Assembly: GCA_913047795.1 (NCBI GenBank) | Contig: CAJWTS010000013.1 | Span: 1-64,000, forward strand | Origin: an uncultured Verrucomicrobiota bacterium | GTDB lineage: Bacteria > Verrucomicrobiota > Kiritimatiellia > CAJWTS01 | Reading direction: 5' to 3' | Length of the DNA stretch: 64,000 nt | Part shown: positions 38,012-48,332 of the stretch, one piece after another | How positions within the stretch are numbered: position 1 is the stretch's first letter | Layout of the letters: the number at the start of each line of letters is the position of its first letter | Position numbers and translations under genes: made by a program | The notes under the pieces: generated by a model | What the model was told of the DNA's origin: nothing | Databases searched by the model: none | Seen by the model: only the letters and a program-made list of their open reading frames with translations

Positions 38012-40093
38012 CTAAGGCAGGTCTTCCAGCGCGTTCAAAACGATTCCGGGCGTCAGCAGTTCCGGCAACAGGGTCGGCGCCTTGTCCGCATCACCCGAAT
38101 AAAGCACGTATAGCGGAACACTGCGGCGCCCGAACGCCTCAAGGGCAGACGATATCTCCGGTTCGTGATTTGTCCAGTCCGCGATGATCAGCCGTACGCC
38201 CGCGCGGCGAAAGGCCTCTTGGACCTTGCGCGTGTTCAGCACGAACTTTTTATTGGAAATACAGGTGCCGCACCACTTCGCGGTGAAATCCACAAACACT
38301 GGCGTTCCCTCGCGACGCAGTTCCTCAACCAGCGCCGCCGAATACGGGGTCCAAGCCGACGGGGGCGGTCTTCGAATCGCAGTCCCAACGGCGAGCGCAA
38401 CCAGGCCGACCGCCGCGAGCGTGGCCAGAAATCGAGTCCCGCGCGCACTGGAGATGTTGCCCCATCGGCCGAAGATCCAGGCTCCAAACCCCACAAGCAG
38501 CAGACCGGTAAGCAGCCGGCTCAATCCGTCCGAGCCCCTGAGCGCCGCGTAGACCCACACAAGAAACAGGGTGAACGCGATCAGGAGAAAGCCCATAAAC
38601 TGCTTCAGGCTTTCCATCCAACGCCCCGGTCTGGGCAAGGCGTTTAACCAGCCGGGAAATCGCGATAGGACCAGATAGGGCGCCGCCATGCCCAGGCCCA
38701 GCGCGCTGAACGTCAGAAAAACGGTCGTCACCGATTGCGTCAGCGCAAATCCGATTGCCGGGGCCATGAAGGGGCCGGAACAGGGCGTAGCAACCAGCGT
38801 TGCGAGCACACCGCTCATGAAGGATCCGGCCAGCCCCTGTTTCGACTGTGCGCCGGCGCCCGCGGTCGTCAGTGTGGTGCCAAGCTCAAACACGCCGAAC
38901 AGGCTCAGCCCGAGCAGGAAAAACAGGTAGGCCATGCAGACGACGAAGGCCGGCGATTTCAGCTGAAAACCCCATCCGGTGGACGGCACGGCCGTCTTGA
39001 TCATCAACAGCAGCGCCGCCAGCACCCAGAACGAGATCACGACGCCGGCGGCAAAGGTTACACCATGCCACCAAATCTTGCGCGGCTCGGCGCCGGCCTG
39101 GTTCACGAAACCCAGGATCTTCAGTGATATCACGGGAAAGACACAGGGCATCAGGTTCAGGATGAGTCCGCCGAGAAACGCGAAAAAGATACTTTTCACG
39201 ACTCCAAGCTGCACGCCCGCGACAGGCCGTGCCACAGGGGAGGCATCCGTACCCACGGGTTCCGTGAGTGCGACATCAATTGTCATCGCCGTCGATGTGT
39301 CGGAGTCGCGCCACGTTCGATCGGCCACGATGACGCCGGCCAGACGGGTAACGTCCTCTTCCGGCGTTGCGTAACGGGGTATGCGGATTCGGTACACGCC
39401 GTCAGCAACCACCAGCGTCGGCGCGCGTTCGGTATCGACCACCTCGCGCTTCAATGGGTAGAAAGCAACGGAAGTCGGGTCTGCCGCGACGGCGCCTTCC
39501 GGCGGCACCATGGTCAGCAGATACGCGTCTGGACCCGCTTCCGCACGCAGCGTCCAGTCGTCCGCGGACTGCGGCATGCGGGACAGCAAGGGCACAACGC
39601 TGCCCAGCCAGCCTTCTCCCGGAACGGAACGATCGGCAGCAATGGGAACGACCAGGCTGACCTCTGCGTCTCCGGGTACACAGAGCCCGTCCGCCTTACA
39701 GGCCAGCCAGCTCAGGCGGGCGATGATCTTGAGCGGACTTGCAGCATCCGCCGGCGTGGTTATCGTGGTGAGCAAGACGGTCTCGCCCTCGTAACCGTAA
39801 TTGACAAGGTCGCCCGTTTCGAACCGCTGCGGCACCGGCCAGGCCAGCTCGCCGGCGTGAACGCCGCGCGGCAAGATCCATTCAACCTGTGTTGCCAGCC
39901 CCGCGAGATCGCCCGGGTTCTCCCAGTAGGTATGCCAATGCGGGTCCATCTTGAGATGGATGGCAACGCGAAAGGATTGCCCCGGCACGGCAGCGTCTGC
40001 CTCCGCGATCAACCTGGCTTCGACGTGGGCCGACGTAGCGGTCGCGCCAAGAATGAGTCCGAGGAGAATGATGTATAGACAGGAATTCTTCAT
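38012..40093 (-). CDS. dsbD: DsbD/ScsB-type thiol:disulfide interchange protein
   Basis: DsbD moves electrons from cytoplasmic thioredoxin to periplasmic thiols. The 693-residue protein has a signal peptide and a periplasmic beta domain of the ScsB type (HLKMDPHWHTYWENPGD; two Cys in LACKADGLCVPG). The membrane core has Cys in NLMPCVFPV and ATPCSGPF, and the C-terminal thioredoxin domain has KWCGTCISNK. All three redox pairs are present. The N-terminal domain differs from E. coli DsbD and matches the ScsB form, which usually serves other partners. The TlpA-like protein at 29.6 kb is one candidate. Confidence 0.92.
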   Translation of the reverse strand: MKNSCLYIILLGLILGATATSAHVEARLIAEADAAVPGQSFRVAIHLKMDPHWHTYWENPGDLAGLATQVEWILPRGVHAGELAWPVPQRFETGDLVNYGYEGETVLLTTITTPADAASPLKIIARLSWLACKADGLCVPGDAEVSLVVPIAADRSVPGEGWLGSVVPLLSRMPQSADDWTLRAEAGPDAYLLTMVPPEGAVAADPTSVAFYPLKREVVDTERAPTLVVADGVYRIRIPRYATPEEDVTRLAGVIVADRTWRDSDTSTAMTIDVALTEPVGTDASPVARPVAGVQLGVVKSIFFAFLGGLILNLMPCVFPVISLKILGFVNQAGAEPRKIWWHGVTFAAGVVISFWVLAALLLMIKTAVPSTGWGFQLKSPAFVVCMAYLFFLLGLSLFGVFELGTTLTTAGAGAQSKQGLAGSFMSGVLATLVATPCSGPFMAPAIGFALTQSVTTVFLTFSALGLGMAAPYLVLSRFPGWLNALPRPGRWMESLKQFMGFLLIAFTLFLVWVYAALRGSDGLSRLLTGLLLVGFGAWIFGRWGNISSARGTRFLATLAAVGLVALAVGTAIRRPPPSAWTPYSAALVEELRREGTPVFVDFTAKWCGTCISNKKFVLNTRKVQEAFRRAGVRLIIADWTNHEPEISSALEAFGRRSVPLYVLYSGDADKAPTLLPELLTPGIVLNALEDLP

Positions 40094-40215
40094 GAACGGC
40101 CGCCCGTTTTCATCAACGGGCCGATTTTATGCTTGCGCGTTTAACATGACAATTCTCATGATCAGAAACAGACTATCACAAATACATCCATTGAACACAG
40201 GCACCCGGAGGTTTC

Positions 40216-40599
40216 GTGCGGCTACTTCACACAATGATTCGCGTCGTTAATCTCGATCGATCGATCGCTTTCTATACCGAAATTCTCGGCATGGCGCTTC
40301 TGCGCCGCAAGGACTACCCCGACGGCAAGTTTACGCTCGCTTTCCTTGGCTACGGAGACGAAGCCGATCAGACCGTTCTGGAGTTGACACACAACTGGGA
40401 GGCCGACGGTTATACGCATGGCAACGCTTTCGGTCATATCGCGATCGAAGTTGACGACGTGTACGAGGCCTGCAAGGAAGTCAAACGTCGTGGTGGCAAC
40501 GTGGTGCGCGAGGCCGGACCTATGAAACACGGAACGACCTCGCTCGCATTCGTAGAGGATCCCGACGGATACAAAATCGAGTTGCTGGGTGAAAAATGA
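40216..40599 (+). CDS. gloA: Lactoylglutathione lyase (glyoxalase I)
   Basis: This enzyme converts the methylglyoxal-glutathione adduct to S-lactoylglutathione. The 127-residue protein starts with GTG at 40216, set by GGAGG just before it. It has all four metal ligands in their standard places: His5, Glu56, His74 and Glu122. The length matches E. coli GloA closely. No glyoxalase II is adjacent, although the MBL-fold gene at 47.5 kb is unrelated to it. Confidence 0.94.
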   Translation: MRLLHTMIRVVNLDRSIAFYTEILGMALLRRKDYPDGKFTLAFLGYGDEADQTVLELTHNWEADGYTHGNAFGHIAIEVDDVYEACKEVKRRGGNVVREAGPMKHGTTSLAFVEDPDGYKIELLGEK

Positions 40600-40661
40600 G
40601 CCTGGGCCCCGCGATTTAACGTGCACGAACACGCAACCATGTCACACTAGCGAGACCGAAT

Positions 40662-41039
40662 ATGCAGGAACTGAAACTATTTTCTCCGGTCGAGGCAAAC
40701 CGGACGCTTCCGCTCGTGAAACGGATCGTGACCGATATCCTTTCCGCCGGGCAAGCCCTGCACGGACTGCAAACGGCCACGGCGGACGATGAGCCGGACG
40801 ACGAGGTCCAGGCACTGGTGAACCAGCTCCACGAACTATCCGGCGAACTCGAGCAGATCGGATGTTCGTTCAAGGATTGGAACTTCAGCGAGGGGTTGGT
40901 CGATTTTCCCTCCGTGATCGACGGCGAGGAAGTCATGCTCTGCTGGCGCAGCGATGAACCGGAACTTCGCTACTATCACAGCATGGCGGATGGCTATGCC
41001 GGGCGAAAGCTCATTCCCCAAGAACTTCTGAACGAGTAG
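40662..41039 (+). CDS. DUF2203 family protein
   Basis: This 125-residue protein has LFSPVEANRTLPLVKRIV, LSGELEQIGCSFKDW, and the conserved end of the family, GLVDFPSVIDGEEVMLCW. It is helical at the N-terminus and beta at the C-terminus. The role is not known. It lies 62 bp after gloA on the same strand, and the GHMP kinase starts 75 bp after its stop. Confidence 0.85.
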   Translation: MQELKLFSPVEANRTLPLVKRIVTDILSAGQALHGLQTATADDEPDDEVQALVNQLHELSGELEQIGCSFKDWNFSEGLVDFPSVIDGEEVMLCWRSDEPELRYYHSMADGYAGRKLIPQELLNE

Positions 41040-41114
41040 TGTTGCGTTTTCTCCGGACCCTCTCCGGTATCGGATCCGGTTCCCTGAAATCGCTGACGTG
41101 TGAAGCAACCAGTC

Positions 41115-42176
41115 ATGAGCACCACAAACAAGCAACGGCCCTTGCGCATCGTCAATTCGGTCGCACCGATTCGGATCTGCGACAACGGCGGCTGGACGGA
41201 TACCTGGTTCGCCGAACACGGTAAGATCTTCAACATTGCGGTCTATCCCTACGCGGAGGCGCAGATCGAGGTTTACCCGATCGATGCGATGGAGGATCGC
41301 ATCGTGATCTACGCTGAGAATTTCGGCGAGCGGTACGTGGCCCATTCGGATGGGCAAGGGTACGATCGCCATCCGCTGCTGGAAGCGGCCATCCAGCACA
41401 TGAACCTGCCGGACGACCTTGCCTTCCAGGTCACGATCTATTCCGATGCCCCTGTCGGTGCCTCCACGGGCACTTCGGCCGCGGTATCCGTCGCGCTGAT
41501 CGGTGCGCTCGACCGCCTGACCCCGGGGCGTATGAGCCCGCACGAAGTGGCGTATACGGCGCAACGCATTGAAACCGAGATGCTCGGCCAGCAATGCGGC
41601 ATCCAGGACCAGTTGAGTTCGGCCTTCGGAGGCATCAACTACATCGAAATGTTCGGCTACCCACACGCCACCGTCTCTCAGATTTTCATTCCCGATCGAA
41701 TCTGGTGGGAGCTCGAGCGGCGATTGATCCTGATCTACCTGGGAAAATCACATAGCTCATCCGATGTGCACCGGCGGGTGATCGCCGACCTCGAAAACGA
41801 AGGGCCCGATAGCGTCAAAATGAACGACTTGCGCAAGACAGCCGAAGTATCGCGCGACGCTGTATATGCGGGGGACTTCAACGCATTCGGCCGGGCCATG
41901 ACCGATAACACCGAAGCGCAGGGCCGGCTGCACGCCGACCTGATCAGCGACGACGCAGAACGCATCTTCGAAATTGCACGTGAATATGGTGCGCTGGGAT
42001 GGAAGCTCAACGGCGCGGGTGGCGAAGGGGGATCCGTTACGTTGCTCAGCGACTCGATTTCACATCATCGTCGCGCGATGCGACGCGCAATCGAAGAAGC
42101 CAACCCGCTGTACCGCGACATTCCTATCCACCTGAGCCGATTCGGTCTTCGGACGTGGGAGACGGTGTCGGGCTGA
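41115..42176 (+). CDS. GHMP-family sugar kinase
   Basis: This 353-residue kinase has the N-terminal RICDNGGWTDTW sugar-binding region and the ATP-binding glycine/serine loop DAPVGASTGTSAAVSVAL. A C-terminal LNGAGGEGGSVTLL is the third GHMP motif. The pattern resembles D-glycero-D-manno-heptose 7-phosphate kinase and related kinases of sugar 1- or 7-phosphates. Other heptose genes (gmhA, hldE-like) are absent here, so the sugar is open. The start at 41115 (MSTTNK) is preferred; GTG at 41100 is possible. The last 53 bases overlap the convergent obg gene. Confidence 0.85.
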   Translation: MSTTNKQRPLRIVNSVAPIRICDNGGWTDTWFAEHGKIFNIAVYPYAEAQIEVYPIDAMEDRIVIYAENFGERYVAHSDGQGYDRHPLLEAAIQHMNLPDDLAFQVTIYSDAPVGASTGTSAAVSVALIGALDRLTPGRMSPHEVAYTAQRIETEMLGQQCGIQDQLSSAFGGINYIEMFGYPHATVSQIFIPDRIWWELERRLILIYLGKSHSSSDVHRRVIADLENEGPDSVKMNDLRKTAEVSRDAVYAGDFNAFGRAMTDNTEAQGRLHADLISDDAERIFEIAREYGALGWKLNGAGGEGGSVTLLSDSISHHRRAMRRAIEEANPLYRDIPIHLSRFGLRTWETVSG

Positions 42177-43167
42177 TGCATAACTCAAAGAGTGCCTGGC
42201 GTAAGTGGTCGAGCCCCTCGCCGGTCGTTGCGGAAATCGGAATTGGTTCCGTGCCGGACGCGTTCCGTAGACTATCGAGGTTCTCGCGAGTGCCCGGCAA
42301 ATCCATCTTATTGGCTACGACGAGGAAGGGTCGCTGCTGCAGATCCTCGCGATACTGGCCCAATTCCTCGATCAGGCTTCGGTAGTCATCCACGGGTTCG
42401 CGGCCATCCAATCCGCTCATATCGATCACGTATAGAAGGTAGCGCGCGCGCTCGATATGGCGCAGAAACTGATGTCCAAGCCCGACCCCTACGTGTGCCC
42501 CACTGATCAGGCCGGGAATATCAGCAACGCGGATTCTCGAATAATCTTCGAAAATGACGGTGCCAAGGATCGGATTCAGGGTGGTGAACGGATAGGAGGC
42601 GACCTTGGGGTGCGCGTCCGAGATCTGCCGGATCAATGAAGATTTGCCTGCATTGGGAAAGCCAACGAGCCCCACGTCCGAGACGATCTTGTAGACCAGT
42701 CGCAGCTTGTGCTCTTCGCCAGGTTCCCCGTCCGTGTGTTCGCGTGGCGCCCGGTGACTATTGGTCAGCCAGTGGCAATTGCCCAATCCGCCCTTGCCGC
42801 CGCGGGCACCCATCAGCTCCGCGTCGTGATCGACCAGGTCGCCCAGGATTTCCGAGCTCTCCGCGTCCCAGACCTCCGTGCCGCAGGGCACGATGACGGT
42901 TTTGTCGGCGCCGCCCGCACCCAGGAGTTTCTTGCCCTTGCCGTGCGTGCCGCGGGTGCCGCGTTGGTGCGGGTTGTAGTAGAGCTTGACCAGAGACTGT
43001 TCGTCGTGATCCGCCCTCAGAATGACGTCGCCGCCCTGTCCGCCGTCACCGCCGTCGGGACCGCCCTTGGGAACGAACTTCTCGCGGCGAAAGCTGACGC
43101 AGCCGTCGCCACCACCACCACCTTGCACGTAGAGCGTGACGGCGTCCGCAAATGCGAGTTGCTTCAC
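42124..43167 (-). CDS. obgE: Obg/CgtA ribosome-assembly GTPase
   Basis: This essential GTPase of 50S assembly has 347 residues. It has the N-terminal glycine-rich Obg fold (LYVQGGGGGDGCVSF, FVPKGGPDGGDGGQGG), then the G1 loop GFPNAGKSSLI, DIPGLISGA and NKMD. The start is GTG at 43167, where the family begins; more N-terminal sequence would run into rpmA's other frame. It starts 8 bp after rpmA's stop, the classic rplU-rpmA-obg order. Its 3' end overlaps the GHMP kinase by 53 bases. Confidence 0.94.
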   Translation of the reverse strand: MKQLAFADAVTLYVQGGGGGDGCVSFRREKFVPKGGPDGGDGGQGGDVILRADHDEQSLVKLYYNPHQRGTRGTHGKGKKLLGAGGADKTVIVPCGTEVWDAESSEILGDLVDHDAELMGARGGKGGLGNCHWLTNSHRAPREHTDGEPGEEHKLRLVYKIVSDVGLVGFPNAGKSSLIRQISDAHPKVASYPFTTLNPILGTVIFEDYSRIRVADIPGLISGAHVGVGLGHQFLRHIERARYLLYVIDMSGLDGREPVDDYRSLIEELGQYREDLQQRPFLVVANKMDLPGTRENLDSLRNASGTEPIPISATTGEGLDHLRQALFELCISPTPSPTSEDRIGSGG

Positions 43168-43174
43168 GCGCGGA

Positions 43175-43435
43175 TCAAGCGGCCGCGACAGATACCTCGT
43201 CCACGCGCACGCGTTTGCCGTGCTTCTCGAAGACGACGGTTCCCGTCTTGACCGCGAAGAGGGTATCGTCGCCGCCGCGCCGAACATTGCGACCCGGAAG
43301 GACTTTGGTGCCGCGCTGGCGAATCAGAATGCTGCCGGCGGAAACCAATTGACCGTGATGACGCTTAACGCCGAGGCGTTTGGACGCGCTTTCGCGACCA
43401 TTCTTTGCTGCACCTGCACTCTTTTTATGTGCCAT
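43175..43435 (-). CDS. rpmA: 50S ribosomal protein L27
   Basis: L27 sits at the peptidyl-transferase centre. The 86-residue protein begins [20 protein letters not shown] and has [13 protein letters not shown], the complete family. The first residues are the Ala-His-Lys form, not the cleaved long form of some Firmicutes. It lies between rplU and obg, 20 bp after rplU. Confidence 0.97.
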   Translation of the reverse strand: MAHKKSAGAAKNGRESASKRLGVKRHHGQLVSAGSILIRQRGTKVLPGRNVRRGGDDTLFAVKTGTVVFEKHGKRVRVDEVSVAAA

Positions 43436-43455
43436 GAGTCGTACCCCCGGTGACG

Positions 43456-43770
43456 TTAACTGACGCTCTCCACGCGCAGGACGGTTAGTTCCTGCCGATG
43501 GCCCACTTTGCGCGAATAGCCCTTGCGACGTTTCTTCTTAAACGCCACCACTTTCGGCCCGCGCTTGTGTTCCACGATGGTTGCCGAAATCTTCGCGCCG
43601 TCGATGACGGGTGTGCCGATGTTTAGTTCGTTTCCGTCAGACACCGCCAATACGCGATCCAAATCGATCTGCTTGCCGACATCGGCCTCCAATCGCTCAA
43701 CCTGGAAAACGTCCCCAGCCTGTACGCGATATTGTTTGCCGCCTGTTTCTACTACTGCGTAAGCTTCCAC
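43456..43770 (-). CDS. rplU: 50S ribosomal protein L21
   Basis: L21 is a structural protein of the large subunit. The 104-residue protein starts with GTG at 43770 ([16 protein letters not shown]), set by GGGGGAT seven bases upstream and by the usual family length. It ends [16 protein letters not shown]. It is the first gene of the rplU-rpmA-obg operon, behind the promoter at 43833-43861. Confidence 0.96.
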   Translation of the reverse strand: MEAYAVVETGGKQYRVQAGDVFQVERLEADVGKQIDLDRVLAVSDGNELNIGTPVIDGAKISATIVEHKRGPKVVAFKKKRRKGYSRKVGHRQELTVLRVESVS

Positions 43771-43832
43771 GGATTTTATCCCCCAATCAAAGGTCTTTGC
43801 CCGGATACGTTTCTCGTCCCGAAGCGGCGAGG

Positions 43833-43861
43833 ACAATATGGAAGACCGCATGCCCTGTCAA
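43833..43861 (-). promoter_or_regulatory. Strong sigma70-type promoter of rplU-rpmA-obgE
   Basis: On the minus strand TTGACA (43856-43861), a 17-base spacer and TATTGT (43833-43838) lie ~60 bases before the rplU start. The -35 is perfect. Confidence 0.7.
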
Positions 43862-43889
43862 CCCCGATTTAGGTTGTGGCGGACCCACC

Positions 43890-44348
43890 TCAGGGACGTT
43901 CGGGGCCCGCTTCGGCCGCAACCCGCTGGGTTTCGCCGGTTTCGGCCGCGGGCGCAGACGGAACCTGCTCCCCAACCCAGATCTCGACGCCCGACGTATC
44001 CACTTCGCCGGGCTCGGAACGGCTGACTTCCAGTACGGCCCATGCACAGATGAGCACAATGGCTGCGGCGATCAGCGAAATCGCGACATGATGGGTCTCC
44101 AGCCAGTGCAGAACAGGATGCGCATAGGAGCGGGTGATACGTTTGCGATGATCGACCGAGAGTCTTGTCGGGGCGACCCGTTCGGGGTCTGCGCGGCGCA
44201 GGACGTCCATCGTCTGCGCGAGTTCGTCAGCGACCCGTGAGCATTCCTTACACCCGGTCAGGTGCACGCGAATCCCCTCGGAAACGTACGTACCCAATTC
44301 GCGCGACATGTAGTCCGTCAACCGATCCTGTACATCTTTGCATTTCAT
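43890..44348 (-). CDS. Anti-sigma factor with zinc-finger and membrane anchor
   Basis: This 152-residue protein has an N-terminal zinc-binding anti-sigma domain with the HX3CX2C pattern in VHLTGCKECS. One transmembrane helix (AISLIAAAIVLICAWAVL) and a short extracytoplasmic tail follow. The start overlaps the ECF sigma stop by four bases (ATGA-type), the usual layout for a cognate pair. It probably holds the sigma factor at the membrane until a signal is sensed. Confidence 0.87.
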   Translation of the reverse strand: MKCKDVQDRLTDYMSRELGTYVSEGIRVHLTGCKECSRVADELAQTMDVLRRADPERVAPTRLSVDHRKRITRSYAHPVLHWLETHHVAISLIAAAIVLICAWAVLEVSRSEPGEVDTSGVEIWVGEQVPSAPAAETGETQRVAAEAGPERP

Positions 44349-44899
44349 GGTCGTTGCAGATCCCGCGCAGCCTGCGCCATTTTCTTCATTGCGTGATGCA
44401 ATATGTACCCCACGTTGCCTTGGCCTAATCCCGTGATCGCGCTCAACTCCCGGTAGGATTTCTCTTCATACACCTTCAAGACTACAAGTTGCTGCTCACG
44501 AAGACTCAGCACGCCGAGCAGGGATTCCGCCAGTTCCAATGCCTCGCTCCGCTCGCGAATTTCGGGCATCGCGAGCGTTTCACCCGTCTTCACTTCTTCA
44601 GAATGGCGCACATGAAGGTCCCGCTTGCGGCTCTCTTTCCTTATGTAGTCGACGGATCCGTTATGCGCCACACGGTACAACCAGGTCGACATCTGCGGCG
44701 ATGGCTCAAGCGCATCCTTCCATCTCTTAAGTAGTTTAATCAGCGTATTCTGAACCACATCCTGTGCGGCATCCGCATCGCGTAGAATGCGTGTTACATA
44801 TCTCAAGAGTGGCCCTTCGTAACGTGACACAAGGGCTTCAAAGTCTTCGTTATTCGGCTCGGTGCGCGAGGGTCGCGTTGGCTGTTTTTCATTGGTCAT
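44345..44899 (-). CDS. ECF-family RNA polymerase sigma factor
   Basis: This 184-residue sigma factor has region 2 (LLRYVTRILRDADAAQDVVQ, then WLYRVAHNGSVDYIRK) and region 4 (LSLREQQLVVLKVYEEKSY, then the helix-turn-helix ITGLGQGNVGYILHHAMKK). A charged linker joins them. It is co-translated with its anti-sigma factor. It is divergent from hppA across ~215 bp, but the hppA promoter is a sigma70-type sequence, so a direct link is not shown. Confidence 0.93.
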   Translation of the reverse strand: MTNEKQPTRPSRTEPNNEDFEALVSRYEGPLLRYVTRILRDADAAQDVVQNTLIKLLKRWKDALEPSPQMSTWLYRVAHNGSVDYIRKESRKRDLHVRHSEEVKTGETLAMPEIRERSEALELAESLLGVLSLREQQLVVLKVYEEKSYRELSAITGLGQGNVGYILHHAMKKMAQAARDLQRP

Positions 44900-45019
44900 G
44901 GGGAGAAACTCGCATAACGCAGCTTCAATGTGACAACGCCGCAGGGCAAGAAAATCTTAGCCTGCCGAATTCCGGCCGGTGGACGCAAAATGGGGCCGAA
45001 ATAGTGCCGTCCAAAGCCA

Positions 45020-45048
45020 TTGACAAAGGAAATGCGCTTCTCTAGAGT
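45020..45048 (+). promoter_or_regulatory. Sigma70-type promoter of hppA
   Basis: TTGACA (45020-45025), a 17-base spacer and TAGAGT (45043-45048). The first in-frame ATG-like codon of the hppA frame falls on the -35 box, which supports the later start at 45116. Confidence 0.7.
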
Positions 45049-45115
45049 ACGCCGCTTATCTTCAAAACCAACGGTTTTGGAATCAACCACATCAGGTAAT
45101 AAGGATAGGCCTACC

Positions 45116-47509
45116 ATGAACAAGATATTCACGATTCTGACCCTTGTTATGCTGGCAGTTATGGGTGTCTCAACAGACGCGCTGGCTGCCGACCCCGACA
45201 GCAGCGCCACTGGCGGCATCTGGTGGCTGGCCCCGATTAGTTCGGTCGCCGCGCTGGGATTTGCATACTACTTCTATCGTCTGATGCTTTCGGCCAACGA
45301 GGGCAACGACCGCATGAAGGAAATCGCCGGGTACGTGCGTGAGGGCGCCATGGCGTATCTCCACCGGCAGTACAAAGTCGTGACGATCGTTTTCATGATC
45401 CTCTTCGTCATCCTGGGCGGATTGGCGATAGCTGGAATTCAGAATCCGTTTGTTCCGATCGCATTCCTGACCGGTGGATTCTTCTCCGGCCTCTGTGGCT
45501 ATCTCGGAATGAAAACGGCCACCAGTGCGTCCTCGCGCACGGCTCAAGGCGCTAGCGAAGGCCTGAACCGAGGCCTGCAGGTCGCCTTCCGATCCGGTGC
45601 GGTCATGGGTCTGGTCGTGGTTGGATTCGGATTGCTCGATATCTGCCTGTGGTACTGGGTCCTCGACCAACTGGTGTATACGACAGAGAACATGGCCAAC
45701 GGGCTTAACTTCCTCGGCCTGCATCTCGTCCCGGAGGGCACGACGCCCCTGGACAAGATGGTGCACATGACGACAACAATGATTACCTTTGGCATGGGTG
45801 CATCGACGCAAGCGCTCTTCGCGCGTGTCGGCGGCGGCATCTACACCAAGGCGGCAGACGTTGGCGCCGACCTCGTCGGCAAGGTTGAGGCAGGTATTCC
45901 CGAGGACGACGCGCGCAATCCCGCGTCAATCGCGGACAACGTGGGTGATAACGTTGGCGACGTCGCCGGAATGGGTGCCGACCTTTACGAATCCTACTGT
46001 GGCTCGATTCTCGCTACGGCGGCGCTTGGCGCGGCCGTGGGTGCCCAGTCTGGGGACATGAGCCAGGCGGTCAAGCTGGTGACGTCGCCTATGATCGTTG
46101 CCGGCATCGGGATCATTCTCTCGATTGTTGGAATCTTTGCCGTTCGTTGTAAAGAAGGTGCCTCACAGCGCGATCTGCTTCACGCACTGTTGTTTGGCAC
46201 GCTGGGAAGCTCCGTCCTGATACTGGTCGCGATCGCCGGTCTGGCGGCCGCGGGCATGATCGCCTGGGGCATATTCGGATCGGTCGTCGCCGGACTTCTC
46301 GCCGGGGTGATTATCGGCCAATCCACGGAGTACTACACCTCGGACGAGTACAAGCCGACACAGGGCATTGCCGAGCAGTGCCAGATGGGACCCGCCACGA
46401 CGATTATCGACGGCCTCGCCGTCGGCATGTACTCGGCCGGTATTCCCGTCGTCACCATCGTTCTCGGCATTCTGTTCGCATTCGGTTTTGCGGGCGGCTT
46501 CACCGAATTCAGCATGGGATTATATGGGATTGGTTTTGCCGCGGTCGGTATGCTCTCGACGCTCGGTATCACACTGGCGACGGACGCCTACGGTCCAATT
46601 GCGGACAATGCGGGCGGCAACGCGGAGATGTCCGGTCTGCCTCCGGAAGTCCGCGAGCGCACCGACGCATTGGATTCGCTGGGCAATACGACCGCCGCGA
46701 CGGGCAAGGGTTTTGCAATCGGCTCAGCCGCCCTGACGGCCATGGCGCTGCTGGCGGCTTACATCGAGGAGGTGCGGCTCTGGGTATCGAAATTCGCCGC
46801 CGACGGCCCGTTTTTCCTGGATGCCAACACGGCGATCTCGGCACTTGAGGCGAAAAAGATGTCCATTCTGGATTTCGTCGAAATCTACCAACTCCACATC
46901 ATGAACCCGATGCTGCTTTGCGGTCTATTCATCGGCGGCGCCATGGCGTTCGTTTTCTGCGCCATGACGATGAAAGCCGTCGGACGCGCGGCCGGTGCCA
47001 TGGTCAATGAAGTGCGTGATCAGTTTAAACAGAAACCGGGAATCATGGACGGCACCGAAAAGCCGGACTACGCGCGCTGTGTCGATATCTCGACGGCGGG
47101 CGCCCAGCGAGAGATGATTCTCCCCTCGGCACTCGCTATTGCAATTCCGGTCGTCGTCGGACTGATACTCGGTGTACCCGGCGTAATGGGTCTTCTGGTG
47201 GGCGGCCTGGCCACCGGATTTGTTCTGGCCAATATGCTCAACAACGCCGGCGGCGCATGGGACAACGCGAAGAAATATATCGAAGCCGGCAACTACGGCG
47301 GCAAGAAGCTCCCCGATGGTTCCAAGAACCCCACGCACGGCGCCGGTGTCATCGGTGATACCGTAGGCGATCCCTGCAAGGATACCTGCGGGCCCTCGTT
47401 GAACATCCTGATCAAGTTGATGACGATGGTGAGCATCGTTTTCTCACCGGTCATCGTGAAGTACTCACCCGCCATTCAGAAGGCGCTCGGGCTGACGCTT
47501 AACCAATAG
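45116..47509 (+). CDS. hppA: Membrane-bound proton-translocating pyrophosphatase (K+-type)
   Basis: This integral-membrane pump couples PPi hydrolysis to proton (or sodium) export. The 797-residue protein has ~16 membrane helices. The substrate motif is [18 protein letters not shown], followed by [21 protein letters not shown]. The C-terminal [19 protein letters not shown] motif and a second [14 protein letters not shown] site are present. [11 protein letters not shown] carries Ala where K+-independent enzymes carry Lys, so it is probably K+-dependent. The cation moved, H+ or Na+, cannot be settled by eye. The N-terminus looks like a cleavable or anchor signal ending in ADPDSS. AAGGAT precedes the start. 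Confidence 0.95.
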   Translation: MNKIFTILTLVMLAVMGVSTDALAADPDSSATGGIWWLAPISSVAALGFAYYFYRLMLSANEGNDRMKEIAGYVREGAMAYLHRQYKVVTIVFMILFVILGGLAIAGIQNPFVPIAFLTGGFFSGLCGYLGMKTATSASSRTAQGASEGLNRGLQVAFRSGAVMGLVVVGFGLLDICLWYWVLDQLVYTTENMANGLNFLGLHLVPEGTTPLDKMVHMTTTMITFGMGASTQALFARVGGGIYTKAADVGADLVGKVEAGIPEDDARNPASIADNVGDNVGDVAGMGADLYESYCGSILATAALGAAVGAQSGDMSQAVKLVTSPMIVAGIGIILSIVGIFAVRCKEGASQRDLLHALLFGTLGSSVLILVAIAGLAAAGMIAWGIFGSVVAGLLAGVIIGQSTEYYTSDEYKPTQGIAEQCQMGPATTIIDGLAVGMYSAGIPVVTIVLGILFAFGFAGGFTEFSMGLYGIGFAAVGMLSTLGITLATDAYGPIADNAGGNAEMSGLPPEVRERTDALDSLGNTTAATGKGFAIGSAALTAMALLAAYIEEVRLWVSKFAADGPFFLDANTAISALEAKKMSILDFVEIYQLHIMNPMLLCGLFIGGAMAFVFCAMTMKAVGRAAGAMVNEVRDQFKQKPGIMDGTEKPDYARCVDISTAGAQREMILPSALAIAIPVVVGLILGVPGVMGLLVGGLATGFVLANMLNNAGGAWDNAKKYIEAGNYGGKKLPDGSKNPTHGAGVIGDTVGDPCKDTCGPSLNILIKLMTMVSIVFSPVIVKYSPAIQKALGLTLNQ

Positions 47510-47537
47510 TCGTCGATCCTCGCCCGCGTGGGGTTGC

Positions 47538-48305
47538 ATGAAACTCGTCTTTCTGGGCACCGGCACATCAACCGGCGTTCCCACGATCGGCTGTCGTTGC
47601 GATGTCTGCCTGTCGGCCGATCCACGCAACAAGCGCCGGCGCACCAGCCTTTATATTGAGGCCGGCGACACCCGCATCCTGATCGACACCTCACCCGATC
47701 TGCGCGAGCAGGCGTTGACGCACGACGTGCGCGCGATCGACACGGTCCTGCTCACCCACACGCATGCCGACCACATCTTCGGGTTCGACGATGTGCGCGC
47801 CTTTAACCAGCGCGGCGGCGACGCATTGCCCGTCTTTCTCTCGGAATCCGCGCTGGTCGACATGCGTCGCATCTTTCCCTACATCGAAGACCCCAACACG
47901 CGCGGGTACCGGCCACGTGTCGATTTTCGCGTATTCTCCACGCCGTTTCAATTCGGCAACGCGACCGTTACCCCGGTCGAGGTCGTGCACGGCAACGTGC
48001 CCACGTTCGGATTTCGAATCGATGGTGGCGGATGTTCGATCGGGTACTTCCCCGACGTCGAACGCATGCCGGAGGAGGCCTACGCGCACCTGCGTGATCT
48101 CGACATTATGACAATCGACGGCCTGCGCAACCGGGAGCACTACAGCCATATGACGATCGACGCTGCGATCGAGTCCCTCCATCGCATCCGCGCCCGTCAG
48201 TCATATCTGATTCATATGAATCACGAGGTCGACCACGCGGAGGTCAGCGCCAATCTGCCCGCGGGGATTAACCTGTCCTACGACGGCCTGACGCTGGAAC
48301 TGTGA
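47538..48305 (+). CDS. PhnP-like MBL-fold metallohydrolase
   Basis: This 255-residue protein starts MKLVFLGTGTSTGVPTIGC with the two-Cys element GCRCDVC of PhnP-like enzymes. It then has LLTHTHADHIFG, the dimetal ligands, and later His in VHGNVP and MNHEVDH. PhnP is a cyclic phosphodiesterase of phosphonate breakdown, but many homologues stand outside phn operons, as here. It follows hppA by 28 bp and could share its transcript. Confidence 0.9.
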   Translation: MKLVFLGTGTSTGVPTIGCRCDVCLSADPRNKRRRTSLYIEAGDTRILIDTSPDLREQALTHDVRAIDTVLLTHTHADHIFGFDDVRAFNQRGGDALPVFLSESALVDMRRIFPYIEDPNTRGYRPRVDFRVFSTPFQFGNATVTPVEVVHGNVPTFGFRIDGGGCSIGYFPDVERMPEEAYAHLRDLDIMTIDGLRNREHYSHMTIDAAIESLHRIRARQSYLIHMNHEVDHAEVSANLPAGINLSYDGLTLEL

Positions 48306-48332
48306 TCGTCACCGCCGGCCGCGCCCACGCAC

